Shown: piece by piece, positions 22,346-34,771 of the stretch
How positions within the stretch are numbered: position 1 is the first letter of the stretch
Layout: every line of letters starts with the position of its first letter
Source: Fragilaria crotonensis
Taxonomy: Eukaryota; Bacillariophyta; Fragilariophyceae; Fragilariales; Fragilariaceae
Assembly: GCA_022925895.1 (NCBI GenBank)
Contig: JAKSYS010000080.1
Coordinates: 62,001-126,000, forward strand
Direction: 5' to 3'
Length of the DNA: 64,000 nt
The notes under the pieces: model-generated
The model's input: the letters and a program-made list of their open reading frames with translations, nothing else
Databases searched by the model: none
Told to the model about the DNA's origin: nothing
Program-made: the position numbers and the translations under genes

Positions 22346-25300
22346 AAATGTCGTAAGTCTTAAGTAGTTTTAGGGATGTCCGATCAGAAAAGTTCTGTGC
22401 GTAGAATAATGAGTACAAGTGTACCAGGCTCGTTTTCTTCCATGGAAGAAAAGGGCATTCTACTACTAATACCTAAATACCGGTAGTAGCTAGTAGTTGG
22501 TGACATTTCACCTAGAACCGGTAGAACATTTTTCATACACCATTCAGAGTCAGTTGATTATCGATTTTTTACGACGTATTCACCGCCTGAATCACGAGGA
22601 TCAGTAAGGATTGGGTTCACTTCAACAGTACTCGCGTACGCATTTATGCGTATATGCCCTCCTACGGAGTACAGAGCTGGTGTGCTGGACTATGAATACA
22701 GTACTCCAAGCACTCTTGTTATGTACAAGTAGTACTCCAGTACTACGAGTAGTGCTGTAGTACTTTAGGTTTGTCGGCTGTTGCAGTACAAGTACCTGGT
22801 ACTACCTTGTACTTGCTGTACCCCGGTAGACTGCGACTACTGCAGAAGGCAACACGGTATTCGGCATTCCAGTGACTGTACCACAGTAGCATGGTGTCCA
22901 ATACACGGCAGGTTAGTAGTGGCATGGCTAAAAGTGACCTTGGATGGACTACAATTGGAAAGAAGACCAAGACTGGAAACCATGGCAGCAGGGTCTCTAA
23001 GGTACCATAGCCATGGCACCTAGAAGGATTTGGGATGTGAAGGATACTAAGGTTATATTGCTGCTGCACAAGCTTCTGTTGGAAGAGAAATCAAGTCTTA
23101 ATAATAGTAGCTTACAAGGAACACCCTTTTGCATTTACTTGGGACCATATTTGGAGCACTGATTGAGTATTTTTCCAATTGCTTATTGCTGAAGAATGCT
23201 AGGCATTATGAATTTTTTAATGCGTATAAAAGATAGCAGTATGAAAACCAGGAAACAATGGACGAGGTTATGTACTACTACTACTGCTGCTGTACTTGAA
23301 CACAGTTCTGCCAATGAAAGTTCAAGATATAGGTTATTAATATGTACAATTCTAATATCTTGTCAAACAGTACACATTTAACAACACCAAAATTGACAAA
23401 TATGCTGTCCCATGACTTCACCACTTGCATGACAAGCAAGTGAATGGCTCACCATGTCTGATTTGCAGTTTGGAGAACACAATGTTGGATACAAAAGCCC
23501 CTGGAAAGCAATTATGTTGCTCATAACAATTCAAAATTTGTGTCTGAAAATGAATTCTTCATTCAACTGAGGGGTGCTTTTTGGTTATCAGCACTTGCAA
23601 GCTCACAATTATTTCAAGTAAGTGGAGCTGCCGCTAAACCGGTAACACTATGTGATGATCAGATACATCATAACAAACTGCAACTGCAGTTTAAGATTGC
23701 GCATTTCACTCAGCCAGTTTACAGCTTGTGTTCAACTATCTTTACCTTTTCAACCATTGAAATGCACTCATTTTTCTGGCTGGAAACATGGTGAACAAGG
23801 AACTTGAACTGTTGCAATTAAGCCCAAAAGAGCAACAAGGCTGTGCTGGATCTATTGAAGTATTTTGTATCCTTGGCATCATATTTCTTTGTCAATCTAC
23901 TAGTCTCTGCCCCTAGTAGTTTCAGAGTAGTGAAACAAACAAACAAGAAACTATTTATGGGGCTTTCAGTACAGCATGACAACCGCACTGATGTTTCATA
24001 CTGGCTGCCGGTAGTCAATCTAACTGGCATTTTCACTGGTTTTTCAAGTGTTTTCAATTATATCACCTGGTTTTAAAAGTCATTGGGGCTTTATTACTAA
24101 ACCTGGAACTTCTTCTTGGGTGACAAGTGGCTTTGTGAAGCCTTTGTATTGGAGTGCCTGCTGCTAAACAAGTACTTCAGTACTGAAGTTCCATTCAATG
24201 ACAAGAAGTGTAAAACCATGAGATTCATTACTATATAAAAGAATTATTCACGAAATAACACTGTAGTGGTATCTATTAACTAAGGACTATAAGGAAGGTT
24301 GTAGAATTAGTAGTGAGTATTATCAATTTGATGTGGGGTATTTTTGAGATATTTTATACCACTTGGTGGTACCAAGCAAGAGTGGTGTTTTCCCCTCATT
24401 TACCTCATATCAAAATGCCACCACTGTACCACTTCCACGTGATCCCTCTTCTTCATGAGTTCTCCTGTACCAGGTGCTCTAGTAGAAGTGAGTACTTCAG
24501 TGCCCACTCCACAATACTCCAGTACCGCTTGCGAGTATTCAGTACTCCAGAGAATTTTCCTGATCTCACTGTCAGCTATGACTACTACACTTCAAAACTA
24601 ACTACCAGGTACTTCCAACTTCAAACCTGCATGGCCTTTTGCATTAAATATCAACTATGATTATGTCTGGACTTGTCACAAATAAGGAGGACTAGTATTT
24701 TGGTATAACATGTGGAAGGCATGAATTTCATACACCATAGTAAGCTGGTTGGATTAACAAAGGCAACTCAGAGACACTTATACTGAAACCATATGTTTTA
24801 GGAGCACATATCCCCTGCTACTTAACAGAGAGATCATAGAAGTACAAAATAGATTTTTAAGTAGTCGGACCAGTATCTGTATGCCAGCAAGCAACACACA
24901 GCATCAAGGATTGTTTTGAGAGGCTATGTGTGGAAATCATGATTATTAGGCTCGAAGATGCTGGATTCACAAAGGGTTGTGTGAAAGTGGTGAGGCTATT
25001 GATGGCAACTCAGTGGCACTGATGACAATACAACCAAATATTTCATGAGCTTACACCTGCTGGTGCTGCAATTTAACAGAGAGCAGGAGGCACACAATAA
25101 CGTGTTTTTCTAGGTACCACTGGTGGGACCAATGTACCTGAGCCAACATAATCTGCATGTTGTTATGAATTGCTCATCAATGCACCACAGGGAATGGCTC
25201 ACTGACATTTGAATTAGTCTCAGAGAAACACATTTAAAAACAAAACAAAAAAATCTGAAAGTATCCACACACCTAATTGAGAAGGAGCGAGCACACAATT

Positions 25301-26309
25301 GACAGAACTTAAAAGGAGCAGGTGCTATTTTCACACAGAACAAATCAGCAGGAGGGAGATGGGTGGAGGGCTGCAGGTCAAATTACCGTCAAGGAAACCC
25401 TCTTCAAAACAGTCATTTTCAAGAGAATGACTGCTGGTAAGTGTGATTGATTCTGGAATCATCTTTTGTTTGAACACTGGCTGGTTCTTGGGAGGCAGGA
25501 GGTTGCCTCAAACATGATTGAGCTTTGAAAACATGTATGAAACATAAACACCAGATTGGTGTTAGATTTCTCAGGTATGTGAAAAATGAAGACCATATTG
25601 GTGTAAGGTCTACCAGGAAAGCATCATGGGGTATGTCTTCACAATTAAATGTATTGTGTGGAATGTGCAGGGAAATTCTTGTTATCTTATTGAAATGCTT
25701 AACTGGCTCTCACCTTTGATTGATTATGACTTAGAATGTAATGTAAAGAAACAAATAATTCATAATTCACAATCCTGCAAAGAAGCTGAGGAAGGGCATC
25801 GAGTTAAAAGGAGGGGTAAATAAAGTACTATTCTATAATAGGAGTAATTGCGGCTACCACTTGTACACGTAGTAGAGGGGAGTGCTACCTAGCAGTTTCA
25901 TAGTACTTACGCACACGCGTACTTTTAAAATTCGCGACACTCTTCACGGGGTGGTATATTAAAAGTGGTATCAAAAGTGAGAATGAGAGGAGTGCAAGTA
26001 CTACGTACTACAGTACTCGTGTAAAGACCATATTCTCCAACCCACTCCGTACTTAATAACACGCACTGCTGTACTTGCGCTACGTGTAGGTAATAAATGA
26101 CGTGCTTTGCCTACAAAGCACTGGCGTACGAGAACGCCGTGCTCCGGTACGAATTGTGAGCATTCTTGTACTGTTGTACGCGATGAGGATGAAGATTGCT
26201 ACTGTGCAGTCCGTGACAGAAAGTGAGTACGTACGGTTCGTGCCAGCTTGCAAACTGCGAACCGGTCACTGAAGAATTCTAGAGATTGACAAATGCAATG
26301 GGAGATATC
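22346..26309. other. Gene-poor 4-kb stretch between two minisatellite arrays
   Basis: No recognisable gene. 22620-23000 is GTAC-rich. 24740-25090 holds two diverged copies of a segment with GGATT(A/C)ACAAAGG, GGCAACTCAG and TTAACAGAGAG in the same order. An 84-codon ORF at 23540-23794 has no known features. The whole stretch may be an old transposon remnant, but no terminal repeats were found. Confidence 0.4.
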
Positions 26310-26575
26310 AAGACTGAAAATGTCTTCAGAAATTTTAAGTAGAATTAAGAAGACTGAAAATGTCTTAAGAAAGTTTAAGAAGAATTAAGAAGACTGAAAA
26401 TGACTTAAGAAAATTTAAGAAGAATTAAGAAGACTGAAAATGTCTTAAGAAAGTTTAAGAAGAATTAAGAAGATGAAAATGTCTTAAGAAAGTTTAAGAA
26501 GAATTAAGAAGATGAAAATATCTTAAGAAAGTTTAAGAAGGTCGGAAATTACTTAAGAAGATTTAAGAAGGTCCA
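26310..26575. repeat. Minisatellite array 2, about 40-bp unit
   Basis: About six units of the type AGAAGAATTAAGAAGACTGA followed by AAATGTCTTAAGAAAGTTTA, the same orientation and unit length as array 1. Some units have lost two bases (AAGATGAAAA). Confidence 0.85.
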
Positions 26576-27366
26576 TGGAAAAAATCAGAATCGATATCAA
26601 AGATTCCATTGAAAACTTCGGAGTATCTACATGTTTTCCTTGAAGCAATCCGTGAAGAGTTTTGGATGTCTATGTTCGGATCGTGACCAATGCAGAAACT
26701 ATAATAAGATTTCTGAGCATGCTTCCACGCGAAATGTCAGAGAAACGTTACATGTTAGATGCTAGTTGCAATCTACTGTACCTCGTACGAAGCAAAATCG
26801 TCTAAATAGCGAAAGTCAATTTGAGATTTCTCAAGCGGAGGAGTACTCGAGTACTGTACGGTATTACAGTACTTGCCGAACTCGGCGAGTGGTTTTTTAT
26901 GTGATGGAATTCGGTATGACTGCCAATGGAAGATTGATCCTATGTTCGATTCTCCGTTATCAGACAGTTAAGACGATATTCCGGAACCTCCTGGTACCTG
27001 GTACATGTACCATAAAACCTGCCGGACTAGCGGTAGTGTCATACTTGTACTGGAGGAGTACAAGTACACGCACACGGCGACGCCGATGATTCATATGCAT
27101 ATTTGTTGAGATGAATTGAGAATTGAGACATATCGACATTTCGACATTTCGACATTTCGACATATCCCAGCGCCAACCTCCCAGCTGTCACCGCCTGTCG
27201 TGTCTGTTCTCCGCATCTCCCAACTGCCATCCTGGATCCTGGCACCTGGCAGTGCTGAAAGTTCTTGACAATACAAGCACTCAGCATTCAGCATACACGT
27301 ATTCGCACTAAGTTCTCCAGTAAAGGTACCAGTTAACTATTACAAAGGAACGAACATACTGGAAGG
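26576..27366. other. Spacer with an (CGACATTT)n microsatellite
   Basis: 27126-27167 contains four to five units of CGACATTT/CGACATAT. Short GTAC motifs surround it. The promoter of the following GRASP gene must lie here but shows no defined element. Confidence 0.5.
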
Positions 27367-28485
27367 ATGGGAAACTCCAGTTCCCAACACGAGGACGAAT
27401 ATGATAGATTCGATGGTGTGGAAACTCTAGGGTATCGAGTGCTGGGTGTCCAGCCATCATCACCGGCTAGCAAAGCAGGCCTCGTCTCGTTCTTTGATTT
27501 CTTGGTGGGAGTCAATGGAGTGATGTTGCTAGGTAGCGGGGAGGATCTGGAGGAAGGCGACGAATACGACGATGTTGATCTACCAGCGTTGCTGCGAGAT
27601 AACATAGGAAAGGAACTGGAGTTGCGTAAGTTTGGCATGGACGCACTGATCCACATGATTCATCTCAACCACAACTCACAATTACATTCAATTGCGTTCA
27701 ATTCAATCTAAAATTTTGAATCAGTTGTCTACAATATCAAATCGCAAGAAACGCGACTCGTGACACTCATTCCCTCAGACGCGTGGGGTGGCGCGGGACT
27801 GCTTGGCGTTACCATTCGTTTGGACAATTACGGCGGTGCCGACGAGCGATTGATTCGTGTACTAACAGTGGAACACAATTCCCCAGCCGCCATTGCGGGA
27901 CTAGTTCCAGAACAGGACTATCTGCTGGGTACTGTGGGCGAATCCTTGGATGATACACAGTCATTGGCGAATCTGCTCGCCGTTCACGTAGATCGTGTGC
28001 TGGAATTTTATGTCTACAACACCAATTCTGATGTTGTTCGAGTAGTACCCTTGATGCCCACATGGAGTTGGGGTGGCAAGGGATTGCTGGGAGCCGAAGT
28101 AGGAACTGGCTACCTGCACCGTTTGCCGCACTCAGCGCGGAACACATCTGGATCATCCGTGGCAAGAAAAATTCGATACGTTCAAAGCAAGCGCGACGAG
28201 TCGAGTGAGAACGAAAAGCCTGGAAATTTGGAACATGAACCTCAGCTTGAATTAGAGACTGAAGAGGGTGCCCCTGGTACCCTTGCATCTCCGGAGGACG
28301 TCTCCGACATGTCGAGTGGCAAGACTCCACTAACGCCGGGAGCTGATCGTGGCTCGGCGACGAGCCTCTTTGTGGAGGAAACGACGGAACTAGAAGCGTT
28401 ACAAGGAGTAGCGAAGCAAATCGGTGCCGCTGAGCTTTTCTCCGGGCCACCACCTCCAGATGAGGAGGACGTGGATCTACGGTAA
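27367..28485 (+). CDS. GRASP: Golgi reassembly stacking protein (GRASP55/65 family), two exons
   Basis: GRASP proteins tether Golgi cisternae and aid unconventional secretion. Exon 1 is 27367-27625 and exon 2 is 27725-28485, with a 99-bp GT-AG intron (GTAAGT donor). The join restores Glu-Leu-Leu-Val-Tyr-Asn, as expected in the family. The product is 339 residues. It starts Met-Gly-Asn-Ser-Ser-Ser, an N-myristoylation signal that would anchor it to membranes. Two PDZ-like domains follow (about residues 14-105 and 106-205), with Ser-Pro-Ala-x-x-Ala-Gly-Leu in each, Trp-Gly-Gly-x-Gly-Leu-Leu-Gly after each, and Gly-Tyr-Leu-His-Arg-Leu-Pro closing the second. The remaining C-terminus is Ser/Pro/Glu-rich and disordered. 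No frame breaks. Confidence 0.92.
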
Positions 28486-28612
28486 ACCAGTCGCCTCAGG
28501 AAAGACATGTGAGATACCATCGATTATAGACTATCATCTAATGGGGTGTGAATACCATTTAGCGTAACAACGCTCCGAAATAGCATAAATCCCGACAGAA
28601 TGATATCAACTG

Positions 28613-29520
28613 TTACATCATGGGTGGAGGAGGAGGCGGCGGTGGTGGTGGGGGAGGAGGTGGAATATTAGGTGGCGTGGGCATGAATTGGGAGAAAGAG
28701 TGGTGGTGGTGGGGAGGAGGTGGCGGTGGGGAGGAGGAGGAAAATTCCTGCTTGAGGTAAAGGGGAGGGATCGGCGGAAGGGACGGAGGAGGAGGTGGAA
28801 TTATGGCGGTAGAGGAACCTGCGAATTGCGTATTCGGCTTGAAATTTGTGAACGACAGTGATGTCTCCTTTAGCTGCGCTTGTCGTTGTGCTGCCAGCAT
28901 TCGTTCCGCACGACTCCCATGTCGCTCCGATGCTTTGCCCACGGCATCTCCACCATCTGCAGTATCCTTCTTGAAAGCGTATTGAACTGTAATTTGTCTG
29001 TTTCCCAAGAACTGGTTGTGCATGCAATCAATGGCCATGTCCGATGCTTCAAAGGAATCATAAGCAACGAAGCCAAATCCCTTGCTCTCATTTGTGTCTT
29101 CATCTCTTGCAATCTTTGGCGATCGGATAAGAGTTCCAAATGCTGAGAAGGTATCGTAGAGGAGCGCCTCGTCAACGTCATTTGGATCTAAATTTCCAAT
29201 ATACAAATTGGCCCCCACGTCCCTGGATAGTTCTGACTTGCTGTTCAAGGAAGACTTACTAACCCGAATCGGTCGTCCGTATAGCTTTATCATGTTCAGA
29301 ATGGTCATGGCGTAGTCGGCATCCAAAACGTCAATAAACTCTACGAAACCATATCCGTTGTGTTGTTGTGTCATTTTGTCCTTAGGCATGTGAACCGATT
29401 GGACTCTGCCCACTTGTGTAAACAGCTCCATAATCATTTGTTCAGTACATTGCGGATCGAGATTCCCACGTAGCAAGTAGCATCTTGGTTGCGATGTTCG
29501 ATTTGGGTTAGCGACGCCAT
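28613..29520 (-). CDS. SF3B4: Splicing factor 3B subunit 4 (SF3B4/Hsh49), one-base break near the start
   Basis: SF3B4 is a U2 snRNP SF3b subunit that contacts pre-mRNA near the branch site. Two RRMs are visible: RRM1 with Gly-Tyr-Gly-Phe-Val-Glu-Phe and RRM2 with Leu-Tyr-Ile-Gly-Asn-Leu-Asp-Pro and Lys-Gly-Phe-Gly-Phe-Val. [11 protein letters not shown] and Ala-Phe-Lys-Lys-Asp match SF3B4 specifically. A long poly-Pro tail ends the protein. The natural start is ATG 29520 (Met-Ala-Ser-Leu-Thr-Gln-Ile-Glu), whose frame reaches Cys-Tyr-Val-Gly. There one A is missing from the coding strand at 29463-29465, exactly in the RNP2 motif Tyr-Val-Gly-Asn-Leu. The alternative upstream frame from 29569 gives a wrong N-terminus. 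An essential single-copy gene broken in one homopolymer suggests a consensus error. Confidence 0.92.
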
Positions 29521-30477
29521 GTTTCTGTTGCTGTTGCTTGTTGTTGTCGATTCCGCGCCTGCAGGTCAATCGAAATGTGAACGATACCTCTGCTCTTGAG
29601 CCTCGAAACTGTTCCGTGTCCTGCTCCTAGTTTGTGCTTGGTGCGCAATGAACTCTCGCTTGACGCGTTATTAGAGAGTTAGTTTAATGGCTGGCAATGG
29701 CCTTAGAGACGTTGAGACAATGAATGGTTGAAGCTTTAGCGCTTTGATGAGCACACTGAACACTCGCATGCATAATTACAATTTTTTCAGGTGTTGGTAC
29801 GAACTTTTCATTCAGGCATCATCATCATCTCCTGACACCGCAGTTGAAGTACTAGTACTTGTACTCGTACGAAACAAGTACAAGTATGCGACCCCGCAGC
29901 CCGCAGACCGCAGACCACAGATCTCCGTACTTGTACTGGAGCACTCAGTACAGTAGTAGTATGCATACACCAGCAAGCAGAGTACGAGTACTGGTACCAG
30001 CTACAATTCGACGTAATACAGTATGACGTACAATATGACGTGCCTTCCACCTTCCATCGCTTTCTTTTTTTTTTCCGAATGATAAAAGCAGGCGCATGCA
30101 CACCTCGGACGGTACTGTAGATCTGTAGTACCTGGTACTGCAGTATGCTTGAACTTGTTCTCCAGTAGACGAGTGGTCCAGTACTTGTACTCCCTACGCC
30201 TGGTACAGTTGTACTCGACGAATCATTCGCACGGTACTGTACATGGTTTTCAACCGGTAGAGTCACCCACCTGGTAATGGTAATGGGACGAGCTACCAGT
30301 AGTACGTAGTCGTACTTGTACCAGGTATGTCATACAGCGAAACTAAAAAACTGAACCAGCAACAGAAGAACCAAGCTGAAATCGACACATCATACTCTTC
30401 TACTAGAATATACTGTAACGTTGAGACGCCGGAATCCGGAGTACTCCAGAGCGCAGATCGTTAGGCTATAGCACACC
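29521..30477. other. Spacer between divergent genes, GTAC-rich
   Basis: 29840-30340 is dense in GTAC-containing palindromes (for example AGTACTAGTACT, CTGGTACCAG). It separates the minus-strand SF3B4 and the plus-strand membrane protein, so it should contain both promoters. No gene or RNA is seen. Confidence 0.45.
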
Positions 30478-31362
30478 ATGTCAAGAGACCCGCTGAACAT
30501 CGTCAGGAACCCACCATCGTCTGTCGTCAAAATACATGGAACCTCACGCGATGACGTCAACGGCCAGTTGGGAATTGCAATGCAATTCAACGCAGAGCGT
30601 GGCCGTTATATCGTTCATTTTGTGAATACCCAAACCACCATGGCAATCAAACCAGACAATATTGTTAAGGCAAGCACAATTGAAACGTATCAAGCGCAGT
30701 TCCAACAGATTCGCAAGGACCCGACTGTCAGACGACAGATCACGCACTATTATAACACGGCACAGACAAAATTGGGTTTCAAGCCAGAATATGCCGGAGG
30801 AGCTATAGCTGTCGCATTCCTTGCTCTCATCTATTTTATCGGGTTCTCGAAAACTTTAATGATCTTATCCATGATCATGATGGTCGCCTTGATTGTTGGA
30901 CCTGACGTTGCCAACGGAATGTCGCCAAGGCTTGTTGTGCAACATTTTCCTCGTCGATGTCGGGAAACGATTGAACAGTCGGCGCCCTTTACTCGGGGTC
31001 GCTTGACAGACCCAATTGCCGCCGGGATCGTCATTTTCATGTTGCTTCTCGCCGGGATTTCCGTGTTCCTTTCTCCCAAAAGACCCGCGACAGCATCCGC
31101 TGCATTCCCATCGTCATCGTCGCCACTGATGGACGATGGCACGCCCAGGGACTTGAGTGGCACAGCCGATTACGACAGTTATGAATCTCCGCCACCGACA
31201 GCTTCCAAACCAAGCTTCGGATTTGCTCAGGCAATGTCTGCATTCGTCATTTATCGAACAGTGTCAGAGCTGGGTAATGACGGCACTGGATTTTCTCTCC
31301 AACTCGCCATTGTGAATGCCAAGCAAATGGATACGATGAAGATGGGATTGCTTGCTTTTTAG
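30478..31362 (+). CDS. Three-TM membrane protein with an N-terminal SH3-like segment
   Basis: Residues 1-65 have the look of a small beta-barrel (Val-Lys-Ile-His-Gly then Leu-Gly-Ile-Ala-Met-Gln-Phe). Three hydrophobic segments follow at about residues 104-122, 125-145 and 180-202. A Ser/Pro-rich loop leads to a C-terminal helix ending Met-Asp-Thr-Met-Lys-Met-Gly-Leu-Leu. I recall similar proteins of unknown function in diatoms (not searched). The stop after Leu-Leu-Ala-Phe may come a few residues early. It is a single exon of 294 residues starting at ATG 30478, with no break. Location and partner are unknown. Confidence 0.65.
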   Translation: MSRDPLNIVRNPPSSVVKIHGTSRDDVNGQLGIAMQFNAERGRYIVHFVNTQTTMAIKPDNIVKASTIETYQAQFQQIRKDPTVRRQITHYYNTAQTKLGFKPEYAGGAIAVAFLALIYFIGFSKTLMILSMIMMVALIVGPDVANGMSPRLVVQHFPRRCRETIEQSAPFTRGRLTDPIAAGIVIFMLLLAGISVFLSPKRPATASAAFPSSSSPLMDDGTPRDLSGTADYDSYESPPPTASKPSFGFAQAMSAFVIYRTVSELGNDGTGFSLQLAIVNAKQMDTMKMGLLAF

Positions 31363-31793
31363 TATTTACAATCTTCTTAGGCCGTTCTTGGCGTGATTGT
31401 TGGGCACATGGGCACACTTTGAGGGTTGGTTTGAGGATTCTATTACTCGCATCTGCACTGTGTGGTCTGTCATGTTGGTGTTGGGTTGAGGCATCCATTA
31501 TATATATCACGTCTCCACTTCATGATCAACTTATGGTGGTGTTCTAAAAAGTGCACATCAAGATCACAGTTAATTTGGAGCAGTACCGTTTGTTCCAACG
31601 CAATTTGTCTCTCTTGTCTGTGTATTCAGATTAATACAGTAACAGCACTCTTCATGCTATATCGGTGTATTAGCACACCAGAATACGAAGTAGTATGCAC
31701 AGTACTCTGTACTCTGTAGTACCCTGGGTGGTATCGCAACATCGCGACAGGAAACCTACGAGTTATATTTGTCTCTATGTACTGGTATCTGGT
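31363..31793. other. Spacer upstream of a MITE, no gene seen
   Basis: No protein-like ORF or RNA was recognised. Confidence 0.45.
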
Positions 31794-31801
31794 ATCTATG
31801 T

Positions 31802-32443
31802 CAAGGGTGGCAACGCTAGGTTTAACTCAAGTAGGTTTAACTAGGTTTGAACCTAAAACCTAGATTTCATTTGAGACGAATAATTTAGGTTTTTGGTTTA
31901 ACTCAAGGGTTTAGGGTTACGGGTTATGAGTTACGAGTTACTTTAAGTCTTTACGGGTTTGGTTACAGCGAATGAGCGAGTAACATAAGCGAACTAGCAG
32001 CTATGACAATCGGCAAGGAAGATAAAAGAATGAGGTCCAAACAAAGTTGAGGAATGCCTTGGTTGCCATATGACTGTGGAGAAGGTGGTCTGCAGAAAGT
32101 CCAACCATGCTGCATTTGAAGATTGTATGTTTGAGGAATCTGGTTGACAGCAGGGTGTACTACTCATGAGCAGCAGAGGAGGATCAAGCCATCAGATTGG
32201 TAGTGCTGGGTAAGGTATAATGATGGATTAAGCTGTACCAGGCAACTGTTACAGCTACGGTAGATAGACTGTGCGAGAGGTGAGACTTGAGACTCTTCCC
32301 AGTGCACCTTTACATAGTAGTATAGTACATCGGGTACAGTGGCCGGTAGATTAGGTTTGGAATTTAGGTTTAGCTAGGTTTAACTAGGTTTAAACCTAAA
32401 CCTAAAATTGAAAAAAATAAAAATTAGGTTTTTGCCACCCTTG
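31802..32443. mobile_element. Non-autonomous hAT-type MITE (642 bp) with 8-bp target duplication
   Basis: The ends are perfect 12-bp inverted repeats, CAAGGGTGGCAA at 31802 and its complement ending at 32443. They are flanked by the 8-bp direct repeat ATCTATGT (31794-31801 and 32444-32451). An 8-bp duplication and CA-GGGTGGC-like ends are typical of the hAT superfamily. The interior has no ORF but repeats AGGTTTAA-like motifs near both ends, which may be subterminal transposase sites. Confidence 0.85.
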
Positions 32444-32451
32444 ATCTATGT

Positions 32452-34771
32452 ATACTCACCCATACACTGACTAGGAAGGACTTGCTGCAGAGTTTTGCAA
32501 TAGCAAAGCGAAACTCTATGATGAGAAATATCTCACTTTCCCCAACCCCAATGACCTGGTGATGATAATTGTACTGCACACCAGCAAGCATCCCCAAGTT
32601 TTGGAATGTTTGGACTGGTGGAAAAATTGCCAGTGGATTGCAATGCATACTGGATGGAAAAATTGCCCAAAGGGATGCCCAGCATCTTCAAGATATGAAA
32701 GGAGAGTGGTGGGCCAACAGTGTTGTTTGAAGCAGCACTATGTGATTATAATTTGTGCTCCTGGCATTCATAGTTCAAAACATGCTGGGTTGGTAAATTT
32801 TGTATACATTCTAAATCCTCTCCTTTGTATTCTTGTTTGAATCATTGGTTGAGGAAACTCTACCTGCTTTTACTAATGTAATGCTGGAGATCAGCATATC
32901 ACATAAAACACAAACTCAAAACTTCTTCTCGTTTTTGTGATTTTTTTTAGCTTAGGAGGCCAATGGCTACAGCAAACAAATGAAACTAAAATCATGGTGC
33001 TTACAGGTGTACTTTGGACAGCAATTTATGTTTCCTATCGTGACACGGATAGCAGTCGTAAAAGAAATGAGTCATATAAAGTTGTTGTGTACAAAAACAT
33101 GCATGGACTTGTACGGTTGTCATGCAGTGCAGTTGTCTCTTTTGCCCACAGGACTTTGTCGCATCGTACGTCGAATTACAATTTCTCTTACCAAGAGCAA
33201 AGCGACAGGAAACCCCAAAGAAATGCTGGACAAACATGTCGCGTGGCCTCTTAAAAGAATTGCAGGCACTCATTGGTGCCTTAGCATTGCACTACCATTT
33301 GCCGTCTCTGACAAAGCGAGGAGCGTCTTAATGGGGAGCCGCAATTAAAAATTGACTTCCAAAGCCTATGGGTGCGACAAGAATGGTGTGCAGAGCCTGA
33401 ATTGATCAGCCACCTATGGTTGATTAGCTAGTTTGTGCTTGGGCAGCATAACAAATTCAAGGGGATGTATACACTGTCATTGTAGGCAGAACCAAATGGT
33501 GCAAGTAGCTCTCTTGCCCAATGATTCACAAATATTCATTACACTGTCACAACAAGAGGCTCCTTGTCAAACGAAATGATATTGAAAACAAAATCGCATC
33601 ACTCAAACATCTGACGAGTTGCAAAGTAATGAATATCGACATCACAGCAACATAAATAATCAATAAAGTATGGAGCTCACAGCGTCTTCATCGTCTGATG
33701 CAACACTAATTCTCAGATATGGTAGCAGCAATGAATCCTTTATGCCGGAGGTTCACAATCATCTTCCAAGTTCACCAGCAGCAGGTCAACAACAACAAAA
33801 TGCTATTCAGCAAGGCTGGGAACTGTGAAGTGGCTTCGTCTTCTTTGCGAATCGCTCTGGTCACCTAGATTTTTGTGAATGCTCAGAATGTCAGAGCATT
33901 GTAAGACATCATTCTTAGTATATGGCTGTCTTTACATATACCTTCAGTGGTGCAATATGTTGAAGTTGCTGCCAACAACATTGTGATTGGGTGGTGACCA
34001 ACATTTGAATTCGACAAATACCACACCTTCAGATGCACTCAAATTCAATCTGAAAACCAGTAGGGCATGTACTCCGGTGTCTTCAATAGACGATGTGAAC
34101 GTGTTGTTATGCTGGTCTTCAAAAGCATTCGGCTTCACAAAACAAAGGTGTCCTTTTTCCTTTTGCAGGGACGTTTTGTAGCCATAAGGACGCCTTAACG
34201 CAAAATCGACTCCAATGTTCTTTGTTTGAGAAGTTTTGTGCTCTGTCCTGTATTCTGTTCATAGTTATCTACCAAGGTAGACTGATAGAAAAGTTAAAAG
34301 GGATTTTTGTAAAATTTTCCCTTTCACAGATACTCTAACAACATATAGTAATTTGTGTATGATAGATGGTGCAGTCGTTCTGCTGATTTGTCTTTTGCGT
34401 CATACGAATACTGCGAGCCCGGAAAATAACACCCGACTTGAACGACTCCGATCAGGCCGTGAATATTTCGCAGCATCGTTCACTCTCGCATGTTTCGCGT
34501 GTCGTCTATGCATACTATCTTGCTTTAAGTTTGGAGCAATACCGAAGACGTCAAGGCAGAGGGCATAGCACCATCGTAGCATCAAATGAACCAATGAAAT
34601 CAACGAGTTCAACTTACTTTCGAACATTGGAAAATACTCATTTCATCGACATCCTAAGAATTTCCTTCTGCAAGTTTCTATCCCTTGATCATTGAGCACC
34701 TGAACCCGTGATTGTCTGTGTGCGTTGCCCATGCTATTGCGTGACGATTGGGATTTAACATCAAACGATCT
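32452..34771. other. Spacer, no gene supported
   Basis: ORFs at 32980-33348, 33987-34181 and 34438-34695 lack protein-like features. The stretch resembles the anonymous repeat-like sequence at 23100-25800 in base composition. No terminal repeats were found. Confidence 0.4.

Noticed and set aside
32980-33348. 122-codon plus-strand ORF
   Set aside because: Basic, Cys-rich random-looking composition, overlapping ORFs in other frames, no motif; treated as chance.
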